From Isoetes taiwanensis (Eukaryota > Streptophyta > Lycopodiopsida > Isoetales > Isoetaceae), in assembly GCA_021234155.1 (NCBI GenBank), contig JAJEKV010000065.1, positions 818,786 to 882,785 of the forward strand: a stretch of DNA of 64,000 bases, read 5' to 3'. Shown here in pieces: positions 43,715 through 55,700 of this stretch (position 1 is its first letter; each line of letters starts with the position of its first letter). The notes beneath the pieces were generated by a model. That model was not told the origin of the DNA, searched no databases, and worked only from the letters and a program-made list of their open reading frames with translations. The position numbers and the translations under genes were made by a program.

Positions 43715-44399
43715 AGTAACCATTGTATACTACTTTTTTGTAATATATATGCATGATTAGTATTGAGTGATCTTGTAAGATGTCTCTAATCTTGAGTGTA
43801 CAATTTTCTGTAATATATATCAAGCTTACTCTCAATACTACAAGCATTATTTCCAATATTAAAATACTCCAGATGTGTGGGTCCAATACTACAAAACTTT
43901 TCTCACAAGCATTGTCTCCAATATAATGATCAAAATTTGAGACAAGTACACAAGTAACTACAGACCTGTCAAAATGATAAAACAACTAGGTCAAAGCATA
44001 TTCAACCTTCATATGGCGGGTATCAATGATCATCGGTGAGTAGCGATCAAGGGAGAATCTGTTGGTGCCGGGAATCGATTCATCTCAAACTTGATATTGA
44101 TACGTGATGGTATCTTTGGAAGGTCAGGCCTTTGTCTTCAAGTAGCTCCCAAAGTACCATCGGGCTGGACGGTATAGTACAAACCAGCCAACACATGTTC
44201 ATCGACATTGAAGGTCGACCCAGCTATCTTGACAATTCTATCAAGGATATGCCTCGGCTTAACACATTTCACCACATAGAAATCTGCATTCTCCGATTTC
44301 CCTCCTCACCTAACTAGCAGCAAAGTTATCACCTTCCTCTATGTTTCCACTAAGCCATTCTCCATCACCTTCAAAAAAATGCCTCATCCATTTCGTCTT

Positions 44400-47300
44400 G
44401 ATTACCTTCACCCGAAAGAGACTTTTACGGCTTTAGAGTAACATATTTCCAATTCTTTAACCTCAGCTTGTTCACACAAGATGACCGGTTTCCTTTCAAA
44501 GCGGTTACCCACGAAACAACTTAAACCTCTATGAGCCACCCTTGTGCTTGATTTGGCCAAGTATGTCCCGATCGCGGTATAATCTTGGTCCCTTCTACCA
44601 CAGCCGCGGTCAATAGGGTACTGTCCTATCAACATCATCCTTTCCAATGAACGAAGTGCACGCAAAAAGCCGGCAACAAGTATTGCTGCCGGTTCACATA
44701 CGGTCTGAGAGGCACAATCTGAGAATACACGGCCCGGAAAAAGCGGATGAAAGCACTTTTTTAAAGCAGATGAAAGCACGTCAAAAGCGGATGAATGCGG
44801 ATGAAAGCACATTACCTCTTGATGTCCCGGTTCTTGGCACCTTCATTCCATTGCGTAAGCGAATTCCGCGAGCATCGGCAACACCCTAAATCTCACTCCA
44901 TCATACTTGAGCTGCTCTCTAGTGAATGCCCCTTTAAGGGGCGCCCCTTGCCCATCGTGCTCTCCTTACCATGGGCTGTCCCAAAGAAATTCCATATTAT
45001 TTCTTTTCCCTAGCTCGTGGTGATATCTTGGTAGGAAATAGAATGGTAGGCAGATTTGAATTGGCTAGAACAACCATCGACCAAACTATATGCCTAGAGA
45101 ATTCTACACCATTTGATACTAGCCATGAATTGTGCTTTCTAAGACGGTCTTTGCACAAAAAGAGTGTCATGAATCTTGTCATCACTCAAGTAAAATGGGT
45201 TTCCTTCAATAGCTTTTCGATCCCGATTTGTTGTCCATCCTATAATGTGATGTGGACGAGAATTGTTATCGATCATTGTGCCAATGCCGGCTTTGAACCT
45301 CCCTTTGTATTTTTTATCTTTGTAATTCTCTGCAAAATCAATTCTGAGAAACAATGGTGCCATCTTGGATATTGTCCGGGCAACTCCACGAATTGCATGG
45401 CACGCCATCTAGCCCTCGCAATTGTGTGGCACGAATATCTTCAATGTGGAACGCGGATATGAAATGAAATCCTTCAGCTGCTTGGATTCTCTTGTAAGAC
45501 AATCTAAGGGTGGCTTTGGTCCTTTCTTTTTTCCCTTGCCATTTGAGGGTCTCATCTTGTCTTTGAAGCTTCGAGTTTGTCCCACCAGTGCCTTGGATTT
45601 CTTACTTTTGTTTCCCTTCTTCTCAACTTGTGTTGCTCCAGTCAGGTGTCCCACCACTACCTTGGATTTCTTACTTTTGTTTCCCTTCTTCTCAACTGTG
45701 TCGACTTAAACCGGTCATGTGTCCCACCGACTACCTTGGATTTCTTACTTTTGTTTCCCCTTCTTGGTGGCATTGGATCTTTTCTTTACTTTTGCCACCT
45801 AGCACTTCCTCGATAGCAGGTGCAACTCCACCCGACTTCTTACGTCTCCACTAGAATCTATAACAAGGTACAGTAGCATATAAGAGGAAGATTAAGCATG
45901 TTGAAAGCACAAAGCAAGTATTCGGTAGGATGGCAAACACATATCGGCATGCTTGACAAGCAATAAAAGAGTATTACCTTTTCAAATGTCTTCCATTCAA
46001 GCAAGAACTCATGATTCTCTCTTTCTCTTGGACATATAGGAAGACTTTTATGCCACACCACTGACATATCCGCATCGGCGGTCATGTTTATACCATTCTT
46101 CACCCTCTCAAAACTTGTTGCAAACCACGACCCTCGAGCTCATTTGGTTGAGTCATCACATTTATGTTGGCTGGCGAGACAATTCTCACCAGTCCACAGA
46201 CCTCGCGGGTGCACTTGCACTCTTCACCATGGAATCCGTTTTTTTGACCTTAATGCATTGCATTGCTACCCGGGCATACTCCAACTTCATATGGTATATG
46301 CAACAACGAGGTTTCCCTTTACGATACTTTCTTTACATAAATAGGCTTCAACTTCTCGAAAGCCTTTAAGCAAAGCAGGTGTTCGGGATGTGCCTTTTTG
46401 TATTGTTGATATAGCCGCAAATTTTGAATGGTGGCCTTTGGTTAGGAATATTTATGCAATAATAAAGCAAAAAAAAAAGAATATATGGAAACTTGTACAT
46501 TGGTGACCTCCATAAGGTGCAAGGGATAAGAAATTTAAGAGCGACTCTTCAGCGGTGTTCACAACATCTTTCTTGCAAGGAGAGACTACGCTATTTTGTT
46601 TCCGCAATTACATTATGCTTTGCTTGCAAGCGGGGTGAGAGAATCGCACCTCAACCTCTTTGGAAACAAGACCACGGACCATTTCCAAGGAAGGCTTCCG
46701 ATTTCCTTAATGCGGCGGTTGCAATAGTTGACCTCATGCAACCTATCATAAGAAATATTGCACATTGATCAATGAACATATCCCACCCAACATCACTCGC
46801 CAGAGCATAAGCACTTGAAAGCATGAAGAACTAACGGGCATGAAAGCAAGAATTAGATGTACCTAACAGCCCCGCCATAGTGGAATTGCATCTCGATTTT
46901 GTGGAAGAAGCCATCACAAGTGTAGAGGTTACGGCTCTCCAAATATCATGATTCCTTTGCCTCTTTGTGGTACGCCATTGTCTGTTTCAAGTTGTTGAGC
47001 AAGCACCCCGCCGCCTTGCACTCCCTTTGGATTTGGCAAAATTCCAGGTTCGAGATTTCCATTTCATTGGTGATGAACCACCCTCTTCATCATATCGGCC
47101 TTGAGTTGGTGAATGCTTTTGGTGAGCTTATTGAAGTAATCAACTACTTGCTTGGCTATTTCTTGCCAAGGCGTCTCATGCTTTCGAGATCCTCCCGGAT
47201 TCGGTATTTTGCTTTTTTCATCTTATTCAGAATCTGTATTCTCTCTTTCTCGCTGCATCCAATTTCTTGTAAATTGCGGAGGAAACTGGATCTTCACGTG

Positions 47301-47476
47301 ATATTTCCCCTGTGTTGCATTGACATCCAACAAATGCGGAACACCGTGATTCGGATTCATCAGCCGAAAAAATCCAATGCTAAACGTGTGATTGCCTCCA
47401 GGCCGGTATCGGGGCGCCATGAAATTCACGAGAGAGGGAGGATAAGTGAATTGGAGGGAGAATTTTCGCGGGCCAT
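44400..47476 (-). pseudogene. Degraded transposase of the TIR element (DFAENY ... FFGTAHGK type)
   Basis: Minus strand, several frames. A start is likely at the ATG at 47476 (MARENSPSNSLILPL). A coiled-coil region follows (ILNKMKKAKYRIREDLESMR, about 47240-47180). About 46375-46230 gives CCIYHMKLEYARVAMQCI, a cysteine/histidine block. Then INMTADADMSVVWHKSLPIC (about 46090) and a lysine-rich repeat region (45580-45770). The probable catalytic core reads FLRIDFAENYKDKKYKG (about 45345), then SDDKIHDTLFVQ (about 45180), and NFFGTAHGKESTMGKGRPLK (about 44995-44935). This series (D..ENY, SDD..HD, F..T.HGK..) matches a group of eukaryotic DDE-type transposases I know by pattern but cannot name with certainty. 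Multiple indels: nonfunctional. Confidence 0.6.
45579..45770. repeat. Coding tandem repeat, about 72 bp x 2.7
   Basis: Units with CCTTGGATTTCTTACTTTTG and TTTCCCTTCTTCTCAACT begin near 45579, 45650 and 45722. On the minus strand each encodes a Lys-rich peptide with GNKSKKSK. It lies inside the transposase gene, between its zinc-like and catalytic blocks. Confidence 0.8.
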
Positions 47477-47710
47477 GATGAAGTAATCCAATTTGCAACG
47501 TACTACCACACCACTCGCGCGAAAATCCAGCCAAAATCCCATAATCATTTTCCTAACGGTTCGTTCGTGAGGTGGACGTGCGAGTACATGAAGGGCGTAA
47601 AAAAAATGACGGGCAGTTACACCCATCAGCACCCAGATTAAGCAAAAGCAGGGGTGCTGATAGCGGGCTAAAACCCTGCTATAAGCATGCGTCCGGACGC
47701 ATGCTTTTGA

Positions 47711-47733
47711 TACCCACCAACATACTTTCACCC
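47711..47733 (-). repeat. Right terminal inverted repeat (23 bp)
   Basis: TACCCACCAACATACTTTCACCC, inverse of the left terminus with one difference. Confidence 0.9.
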
Positions 47734-47737
47734 AAAT
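47734..47737. repeat. Target-site duplication of the TIR transposon, right (AAAT)
   Basis: Partner of 40000-40003. Confidence 0.85.
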
Positions 47738-50496
47738 GCACAAAGTTCTTCTTCAAGACAATGAAAGAAAAGAAGAGATCTTCCACACTATCATCCATCA
47801 CTCAAAATGACGGCTCGATTCTCAAACCTCCAGGAGATCTCAAAAGGTATCTATATAACCATTTCAAAGCTTTCTTTGGAGAACATAACTTACCATTTCA
47901 AGAGACTTTCGAAGAGCTGGTGGTTTCAAAAGTCTCACCTATAATGAACTCTAGCCAGCAAGATATATTAAGTCTTCCCCTCTCTATGGAGGACCTTCAA
48001 AAGGCCACCTTTTTACTGGCTAAAAATAAATGTCCGGGTATGGATGGAATTCCCATAGAATTCTATCAATGCAATTGGGAATGGGTTAAGGATGATATCT
48101 TCTCTACATACACGGACTTTATGCAAGCTGAAAATCTAAATCCCAGATTGAACACAGGATGTATTTCCTTGGTTCCCAAGAGTAAGGAGCCAAGCACAAT
48201 CAATGACTGGAGGCCCATCACACTTTTATCTGCATTCTATAAAATCATAGCTAAGGCTATGGCAGAGAAGATCAAGCCAATTCTAGCTGAAGGCATCTCA
48301 CAAAGCAAAATCGGCTTTCTACCAGCGAGAGTATCCGAGCAATGTCGCGGCAAAGATTGAAGGTTTGCACTGGGCTAGAAAAACAAGACAAAAGGTGGCC
48401 TACCTAAAGCTAGACTTTACCAAAGCTTATGACAGTATCAGATGGAGTTTTCTGCAAAAAATGATGCTCAAGCTAGGTTGTGGAAAATTTTTTACAGAAG
48501 AGGTCATGAAACTTCTGCGATCTGCTCGAGCCTCAGTCCTATTCCAAGGTGAACCCTCTTCAATATTTGACATAAAAAGGGGCATCAGGCAAGGATGCCC
48601 CTTAGCCCCCATTCCTCTTCAATATTGCAGCAGAAGCACTTTCACAAATATTAGGGCAAGCCTCTAAGGTAGATGATTCAGGGACTAGAAATGTTGGATG
48701 GATCTCAACAAATATGTAACCAATATGCAGACGACACATTCTTATTTATAGAGGCAGAGGAAGAGAACCTGTCATGTGCAAGCAAATTACTAGCCTCCTT
48801 CTCAATAGCTTTGGAAGAACCACATCCCACATGCTTGATAATCCTACCATGGAAAATAATTCCAGAGGGAGAGCATTCCAACCTATTAGGTGTTCCAGTG
48901 GGCATCAATATCGCTAAGGCACAAATATGGGACGAAATACTACTAGGCCTTCAGAAACACTTAAATTGGTGGAAGGTGGCAAAGCTATCACTTGCAGGTC
49001 GGATTACAGTTGCAAAACATGTGTTAAGCAATACTCATGTCTACACGTCATCAATTTTACTAGCCCCAAAGGAGAAGACACAAGAATTAGAAGGGCTATT
49101 CCGAACTTTGTCTGGGGAGGGAATGAAGAAGGGGCAGTGGTCAAAATCGCGTGGTGGAAGTGCAAGAGAGATAAGACAGAAGGAGGAATTGGAATGGTCG
49201 ACATATCATTACAGAGCAAAGTATTAATAGCCAAATTCATATGGAAGATCCTACAGAAAGAGGTGAAGTCTCCAGGTATGCACCTCATCAACCAGGCTCT
49301 ACTAGCGTCATGTAAGCATAGTAAGCCCTCAGTCAAAGTCTCACTCCCATGGTCACTCTTTTTTGATCTTAAGCCATGTAGAGAAGCTTCTCCATTCCTG
49401 AAGGGATTAATTTCGGCTTGGAAAATCATAAAAAAACTATTTACGCTTGACATCAACAAATTCAAAGCAGAGACTTCCCCTCCATGGTGGGTTCCAGTGG
49501 TTTTGCATAACAAACAGGGCCCCTTAGGTATGGTGGCTGATGCAAGGATCGTAAAGAGGTGGAAAAATTGTGGAATAGATTCTTGTGCTCAATGGTACAA
49601 TGGAGAGCAATTAGTCAGTTGGGCAGAATTTCAGGTACGTTTTGCCTTAAAGGGACTTGAGACAAAATAATATGGGAATGTGTGGCCACAGTACTTCCAA
49701 ACACTATAACTACAGGAGATCAAAATCCATGGGCTTTGCACCCCGCGATTTTGCCAAATAAGTTTGTGAAATCAAGTTACAGAAGCTTGAGGACTAAGGG
49801 TTTACTTCCAATACCAACCAAATGGGAACTCGTAATCACGGAGGAAAACCTCAAATGGAGAGATGCGTGGCAGAAATATCTTCTCCCTCGGATTAATGCT
49901 TTCCTCTGGCAAGTGATACACAGGGTTCTAAGGGTCAATCAACTAGTCTCAAAATGGAACAATAACGTCAGCCCAGTATGCCCCTTGTGCGAGGCCGAAC
50001 AGGAATCCATAGAACATTGTCTGGTGGAATGTGAGAAGCTGCAAGTAGTATGGGCATGGAGTCTGGATAGCTTTGAATACCCGTTAGGTACCAAGGAATT
50101 ATTGTTGGGAATCCTTCCCCTAGAATGGTGCACCATGAAGAAGGTGGCCTTTCATATAGCTAGGGCCTGGACAATCTGGTCAATATGGAAAAGGAGAAAC
50201 GCCTTGGTCTTCAATGAAAATCAAGAAGACATATCACCACATCAGCTTCTATATATAGTACTTGAAAGGCTGAAAAAATTCAGGCTAGCCTTCGAGGGTG
50301 AAGAAGAAGTAAAGGTCGAAATATGGGGAATCTACCTAAACTTACACTAGGAAGTACTAGGGAATAGTGCAAGAAGGAGCCATGTAGCTATCCTCATCTC
50401 AGTTTTGCAGATGAGTACACCCCTGCCATATGGCTTTGTACCATTCCTTTAAAGTAAATAAAGTTTATTTTTTATCCCTCAAAAAAAAAAAAAAAA
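47734..50496 (+). mobile_element. L1-like LINE, 3' part with reverse transcriptase, zf-RVT and poly(A)
   Basis: Continues the LINE after the nested transposon: CTKFFFKTMKEKKR, then the reverse transcriptase (NKCPGMDGIPIEFYQ at about 48030; NDWRPITLLSAFYKIIAKAM; KLDFTKAYDSIRWSFLQ at about 48410; KRGIRQGCPLAP; catalytic QYADD at about 48721-48735). The zf-RVT region (49682-50350) has INAFLWQVIHRVLRVNQLVS and CPLCEAEQESIEHCLVEC. Frameshifts or stops occur near 48358, 48620, 48680, 49100 and 49672, so inactive. Ends in A16 (50481-50496), directly followed by the 16-bp target duplication. Without the nested element it is about 3.2 kb, a 5'-truncated L1. Confidence 0.92.
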
Positions 50497-50508
50497 GTGC
50501 GCAAAACT
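50493..50508. repeat. LINE target-site duplication, right (16 bp)
   Basis: AAAAGTGCGCAAAACT, identical to 39596-39611. Four of its A residues overlap the poly(A) tail. Confidence 0.85.
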
Positions 50509-50785
50509 CATCATATCCTAAGAGACAGTCAACAAGAGCAATTGCATTCACTGGCACAAAGCATCCAAAATTGGGTAAGGTGGGATAATGAGTTTTAAGA
50601 TTGTTGAAACTGGATATAAGCTCAAGAATATGCACTTTCGTGTTTCCAATGCTGTTAAAATTGAATTAAATTGTTAGATTTGAATTGGATTGAACTGAAT
50701 TGAATTGGCTTATATCGTCCATGAAGACCAAAGTGCCTATAGGATCCAAACAAACAAATAACAAACAAACAATGAGTAATCGGCC

Positions 50786-50853
50786 TATTACTGTCCGGGA
50801 TTAAAAAGCCCCTGCCTTGAAGGGTTTTCGAGGGGAAAACCTTAGCAGTAATA
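50786..50853. repeat. Dispersed motif bounded by TATTACTG/CAGTAATA
   Basis: Inverse-orientation relative of 32200-32256: TATTACTGTCCGGGATTAAA at the start, GAGGGGAAAACC near the end, and CAGTAATAAG. Similarity continues leftward (TATCGTCCATGAAGACCAA at about 50715). Confidence 0.6.
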
Positions 50854-50859
50854 AGCGTA

Positions 50860-51340
50860 CTAATGAATCGTACATTTACACATGTTAATGTAGTGATCCA
50901 GGGCTCAACTGATATATTCCTATTGAAGCCGTATTCATCATCATATTTAGCAATTGGTTAAGTCATGCCTAGACATACGCAAATGCTGGGCAGTTCTGAA
51001 GAGAGTGACACTCATCTTCAATAACTCCCACTTGGTAGCATTAGCAGGCCCTGTTTTCTCACTCTTCTCGGCCCATCTGGCTGTCCCAATTCTGAGACAA
51101 TGTGCTTGTGTGTGAACAAACACATTTGTTCTACGTTCTTCATGGATGAATGCATTAACAGGTACCACTGAACCCTTAGCAATCGTGGGATTAATCTAGT
51201 TTTCGTAGTGCGATGTTTTTAGCAGCTCTGAAGCATTGGTATCCCAAAGCTTACTTAGGAAGCATGCGTCTAGTTATTGTTTTAGGCGATTGCGATCCTC
51301 ATTATTACATATATTCACCTTATTCTTGCACATTCCATCT
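50860..51340. other. Unassigned stretch with a weak minus-strand frame
   Basis: A minus-strand frame at 51168-50947 (KTGPANATKWELLKMSVTLF) has protein-like composition but no domain I recognise. Could be part of the neighbouring LINE or another repeat. Confidence 0.3.
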
Positions 51341-51341
51341 G

Positions 51342-51555
51342 AAGAACTAAATAGCTCAGTTCTCCTTTCAATATGCTTTAAGGCATTGTGGACTCATGGC
51401 CATTGTGTAGGCAAGGTTTAGAAGGCACGTGTCTTCCATATTTACCACCTTGTTCCGTTAAGAACTAAATAGCTTGTTTCTCCTTTCAATAGGCTTTAAG
51501 GCATTGTGGACCCATGATCATTGTGTAAGCGAAGTTTGGAAGGCATATGTCTCCA
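51342..51555. repeat. Local duplication, about 95 bp x 2 (period about 120)
   Basis: GAACTAAATAGCT...TTCTCCTTTCAATA.GCTTTAAGGCATTGTGGAC at 51342-51440 recurs at about 51462-51555. Probably the duplicated 3' end of the adjoining LINE fragment. Confidence 0.75.
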
Positions 51556-52540
51556 GGCGGAGCTCGACTTCCTCTCCCTCTTCTATTATGGTGTGTTATC
51601 TTTTTAGGATTACCACGTTCCATAACAGCTCTTTGAAGAGGTAAGAACCTTGCCTCTTGCAAAAGAATTCGATATAGGACCATGGACTTGACTCCAAGTG
51701 CTCGAGTGAGAGATGCTTTTTGGACCCTCCATACTTCCACTCCATACAAAAAAACCATCTCCACCAGCACCCTAAACAAGTGCGGCTTAGTGACCAATCG
51801 TAAAACTCTGCTCTGTGATAGTTGTTCTGCATTTCATAGAAAGCCTTCCAGCCTATTGTCACCCGTTGCCAAATATACGTATTCTAATATGTAGTAATAG
51901 TGAACTCCCACTTTTAGGTATTTGTACGTTTGGACTACTTCCACATCTTGCTCTTAGTAAGTAAAGCAAGGTTATACATTGCCTCAAAAGATGACACATG
52001 CGCACTTGGGTTCCGGTCAAATATCATGCCTAGCACCCTGGCAAAAAGCACTCAGTGCATCCAGATGCTGCTGCATATTTACTGGGGTGTAAGCTAAGAG
52101 ATACACATTATCCACATATATTAGCTGCCAGATGAATGATGAACAAGCCTGGCCTTTCCACCTCCATGTTGAGTAAGCCAATCCTCAAAGCCGATCAATG
52201 TATAATCCAAAGCTGCATGGGGAGAGTGGACACCCTTGGCACACTCAAACACTAACTTCGCTCGATAGTGGCATTCGGGTTGAGCGTGTTACATATAGCA
52301 TGTACACCGTGATTTTGCAACTCTTGGGGACTCCTAACCGCATTAATTTTTCCCAGGGACCGTGTCGATAGCTTTGGCAAAGGTTGCGTTCTTTGCAATT
52401 TGCAACTCTAGGGAGACTCTTAACCGCATTAATTCTTCCCACAACTTCTTTCTAGCAATCCTGTCGAAAACGTTGGCAAAAGTTATATTCTATGCTTCCA
52501 ATAAACCAAAGATAAGATTTGTTGTTGTAATCCCCTTTTT
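51486..52540 (-). mobile_element. LINE fragment (minus strand), reverse transcriptase C-terminal part
   Basis: Read right to left: broken reverse-transcriptase palm sequence with a CAKGVHSPHAALDYTLIGFE-like stretch (about 52240-52180). Next are VTIGWKAFYEMQNN (about 51865), LFRVLVEMVFLYGVEVWRVQ (about 51780-51720) and MVLYRILLQEARFLPLQRAV. The last block, PLQRAVMERG, is typical of the distal reverse-transcriptase region in this family (compare ALYAMQ and VLYGCEVW at 38288-39300). Many frameshifts. Confidence 0.7.
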
Positions 52541-52694
52541 GTTGACAAAAAACAGATCAATTCCCTTCATGTGTTTGATGGCTTCCCCCCCTCGTGTTGT
52601 ATATTTAGCAACAAGCTCTGCACGGTTTTAAGCTCTAAGGACATTTGTTGATTTGGAGTTTCAAGTTGAAGGGATGGACAAAAAAAGTTTTTAG

Positions 52695-52704
52695 TTATAA
52701 AAAA
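52695..52704 (+). promoter_or_regulatory. TATA-box candidate of the ASADH gene
   Basis: TTATAAAAAA, 70-80 bp upstream of the ATG at 52775. A short leader would result. Placement is plausible but unproven. Confidence 0.4.
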
Positions 52705-52774
52705 TAACTGTCCTCTTAAACCCTGCCCAGAATCTCTTGCCTTCCCTTTGAAGAACTGTCTGCTACAGACCTCG

Positions 52775-55700
52775 ATGGCGATGGCGGCAGACTTAGCTCT
52801 GCACCTTCCCTCTGCTCATGCATTACTCGTTTCCAAGCCTCGGCTGCATATGGGCTCTTGCCAGAAATCGTTTTTGGTGCCCCCGCCCAACAAAAGGAGG
52901 GCCAAAGGATTGATCAGGATGGGATTTAGTGAAAGTGGACCTAGTATTGCCGTGGTTGGTATCACAGGAGCAGTTGGGCAGGAGTTTTTGAGCGTGCTTT
53001 CTAGTCGAGACTTTCCTTACAGGGACTTGAGAATGCTAGCCAGTAAACGATCTGCAGGGAAGAAAGTTACATACGAGGTGAATATAAATGCCTTAATGTT
53101 TTTAAGATTTAGTCCTTTTTGCTGAAAAGAATGCTGATGAACAAGTCCTTTTTTTTAAATGTTTGTAGTGTCCTTGGGGAGGTCATCCCTTAGTCATATC
53201 TAATCATTTGGAATGATCTGATCTGTTAAATGCCATAATTTCAACAAGCATCATGTTTACGATCACTGCACTGGAATGATCTGATCTGTTGAATCCCTTT
53301 AGTGGTGGAATGATCTGATCTGTTAAATGCCATTCCAATTTCACAAGCATCAGGTTTACGATCACTGCAGTGGATGCAAGTATTGTTTATAAAGCATTGG
53401 CAGGATATCCCCATTTTGCCTCGTATTAGATGTAGATATGGGGTGTGCTATACTTTTTGAGCTGCTTAATATTCCTCAATAATAAGGGCGGCTGTTATAA
53501 TGTCGTTTGGAGAGGCTCAATGTTCCACTTTCATTATCTCTATGTGTGTTTTAACTTTTCACTTAACTGCTGGAAACAATCATAAATATGACTTTTCTAT
53601 TATCAAAGATGAATATTGGCACTGTAACTTGCACCTAGCCCAGCTTTATATTTTTTCATTAGCTTTAGACATCTCATTCGAATTTATCTCAGGGGCGGGA
53701 ATATACGATAGAAGAGCTGACAAAGAACAGTTTTGAAAATATCGACATTGCCCTTTTTAGTGCTGGTGGTTCCATCAGGTACTGGATGACCTAGTCAACG
53801 GTTGGCTTAATTCAGATGCATGCCTGAAGATGTACAGGTTCTTTCAGTATAGTTGCTTTATTTGTTCTATTCTTGCGGATATTGCAGTAAGGAATTTGGA
53901 CCCATAGCAGTGGAAAAAGGGACAATTGTGGTAGATAACAGCTCAGCATTTCGAATGGTTGATGGTATTCCCCTTGTTGTACCCGAGGTACTTTTTCCAG
54001 CATCTTATTATGCTTACTTCTGATTAGATACAAGCAACAAAAGTACTAGTACCCCTTCCCCCCAGGAAAAAAGAAAATATAGCATAATCCTGTCCTTTGT
54101 TGCAGCAGGATGATTTTTTTACTCACACTTTAACCATGACATTCAATCTAGTCGAGCTGCTTTCACATCAATTTTCACTATAGTTTTTTAGTTCATATTT
54201 AATATTTGCCTCTTATTTGAACTATTTACTTATACATTTCGCACCTGCAGCTAGGCAAAAGACATCTCTTAACCTTTCTAAGTTTTCAAGGTGTCATTTG
54301 GTTTTTATATTCTATGCACCTTCTAGGTGGCTATAATGCACCCTAGCTGTACATGATCTGATGTAATATTTGATCTCATAGACCCAGGTGGTCGTCTGCA
54401 GACGTTAATATAATCTTTCATTGAATCAATTCATAGAAGTGTAGAAAGGCATAATGCAGCCTTGTCAAAGAATGCCTCTAGTTATCACCAAGTTAAATGT
54501 TCTGCTTTATGTATTTCGCATGAACATTTTTGTGGGCTGGAGAGTTTGCAGCAGGTGTTTTTGACCTTGGGGGGGCACTTAACATGAAATAGCACAAGAA
54601 TGGGCTGAGCATTGACTGAAATTGAACAGGCTGGACGTTTCCCAACCGACCAATCGATTGCAAAAGAGTAAAGGCTCCAATTTTTTTTAAGGGAATTGCC
54701 TAAATCCTAGTTAGGCTCTGTTATGTCAGGCACAACTGTGAATGGAATACTGCTGTTAGATTGGAAAGAAAGAGAAGAATCACTTGGTCCTGCTGGATCT
54801 TTTGCATTCTAAAAAGTCTTAAGGATCTGCAAGAGTGGTGCAATGCAAGAGGATCATTTCTAGTAAGATACAACTACTCCAAGGTTGTGAGGGAGAGACA
54901 ATGTATGTAGCAAGGAAGAAAAAGAAAAAAGAAGAAGGGAGCTGGTAAAATGCCAAATTGCAGGTGCCGACCTAGGTCTGAACCCCGAAAGAGTGTCCTT
55001 GAACCTTCTAGGTGCATAATACTACTAAAGCCTTCAAAGCAAATAAAAGTAGGGCACGCTGGCCATCAGTTTGACACATCCAGAATAAGTATTTTGTTGT
55101 GGTCGTAACATGTTTTTTTTTAATTCGCTTCTTGTACCAATGTTTATGTGTGCCTTCCCCTTTATTTGAGATAAGTTAAAGGGGATTGAGAGATGCAAAA
55201 AGCGAGACTAAAAGTTTACATAGGGATCAAAAATCCAATATGAGTGTGCCCTTATCAGTTACAAACAGTGTTGATTTTGGGTGAATGAGAATAATTGTTC
55301 TTCTCCTAATGATGTTTCTATATGCTACATGTAGCTCATTAGCATATTAAGTGGGATATAAGTGTGCCCTTATCAGCTATGAACAGTGTTCATCTTGGTT
55401 GAATAATATTCACCGTTTTTCTGCCAATGATGGTTTTGTATGGTACATGTAACTAGTTACGATATTAAGTGGTTTATATGAACTATAGCTGAAGTTGGTA
55501 GTTGTTTTATACATTGATTTACAGTATGCATTGTATCTAGAAGTATATTGACAATCTCTAACAGGTGAATCTAGATGCCATGTCACATATAAGACTTAGC
55601 AATGGAAAAGGGGCTCTGATTGCTAATCCCAACTGCTCAACGATAATAGCCCTTGTAGCAGTGACACCTCTTCACCGGCATGCCAAGGTATGTTGATGCT

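Larger units (their letters stand above)
40004..47733. mobile_element. 7.7-kb TIR DNA transposon carrying transposase and FCP1-like ORFs
   Basis: Terminal inverted repeats: GGGTGAAAGTATGCTGGTGG... at 40004-40026 and its inverse at 47711-47733, one mismatch in 23. Flanking 4-bp direct repeats AAAT (40000-40003 and 47734-47737). Inserted in an L1-like LINE whose frame is restored on excision, which fixes the borders exactly. Inside, the plus strand has a promoter-like start near 40109, charged ORFs and an FCP1/HAD-like ORF; the minus strand encodes a degraded transposase from about 47476 to 44400. TIR length and a 4-bp target duplication do not settle the superfamily. No copy of a known Harbinger, hAT, CACTA or Mutator transposase is present. 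Confidence 0.9.

Noticed and set aside
49004-49513. Minus-strand 169-codon frame in the LINE
   Set aside because: Antisense shadow of the LINE reverse-transcriptase region.
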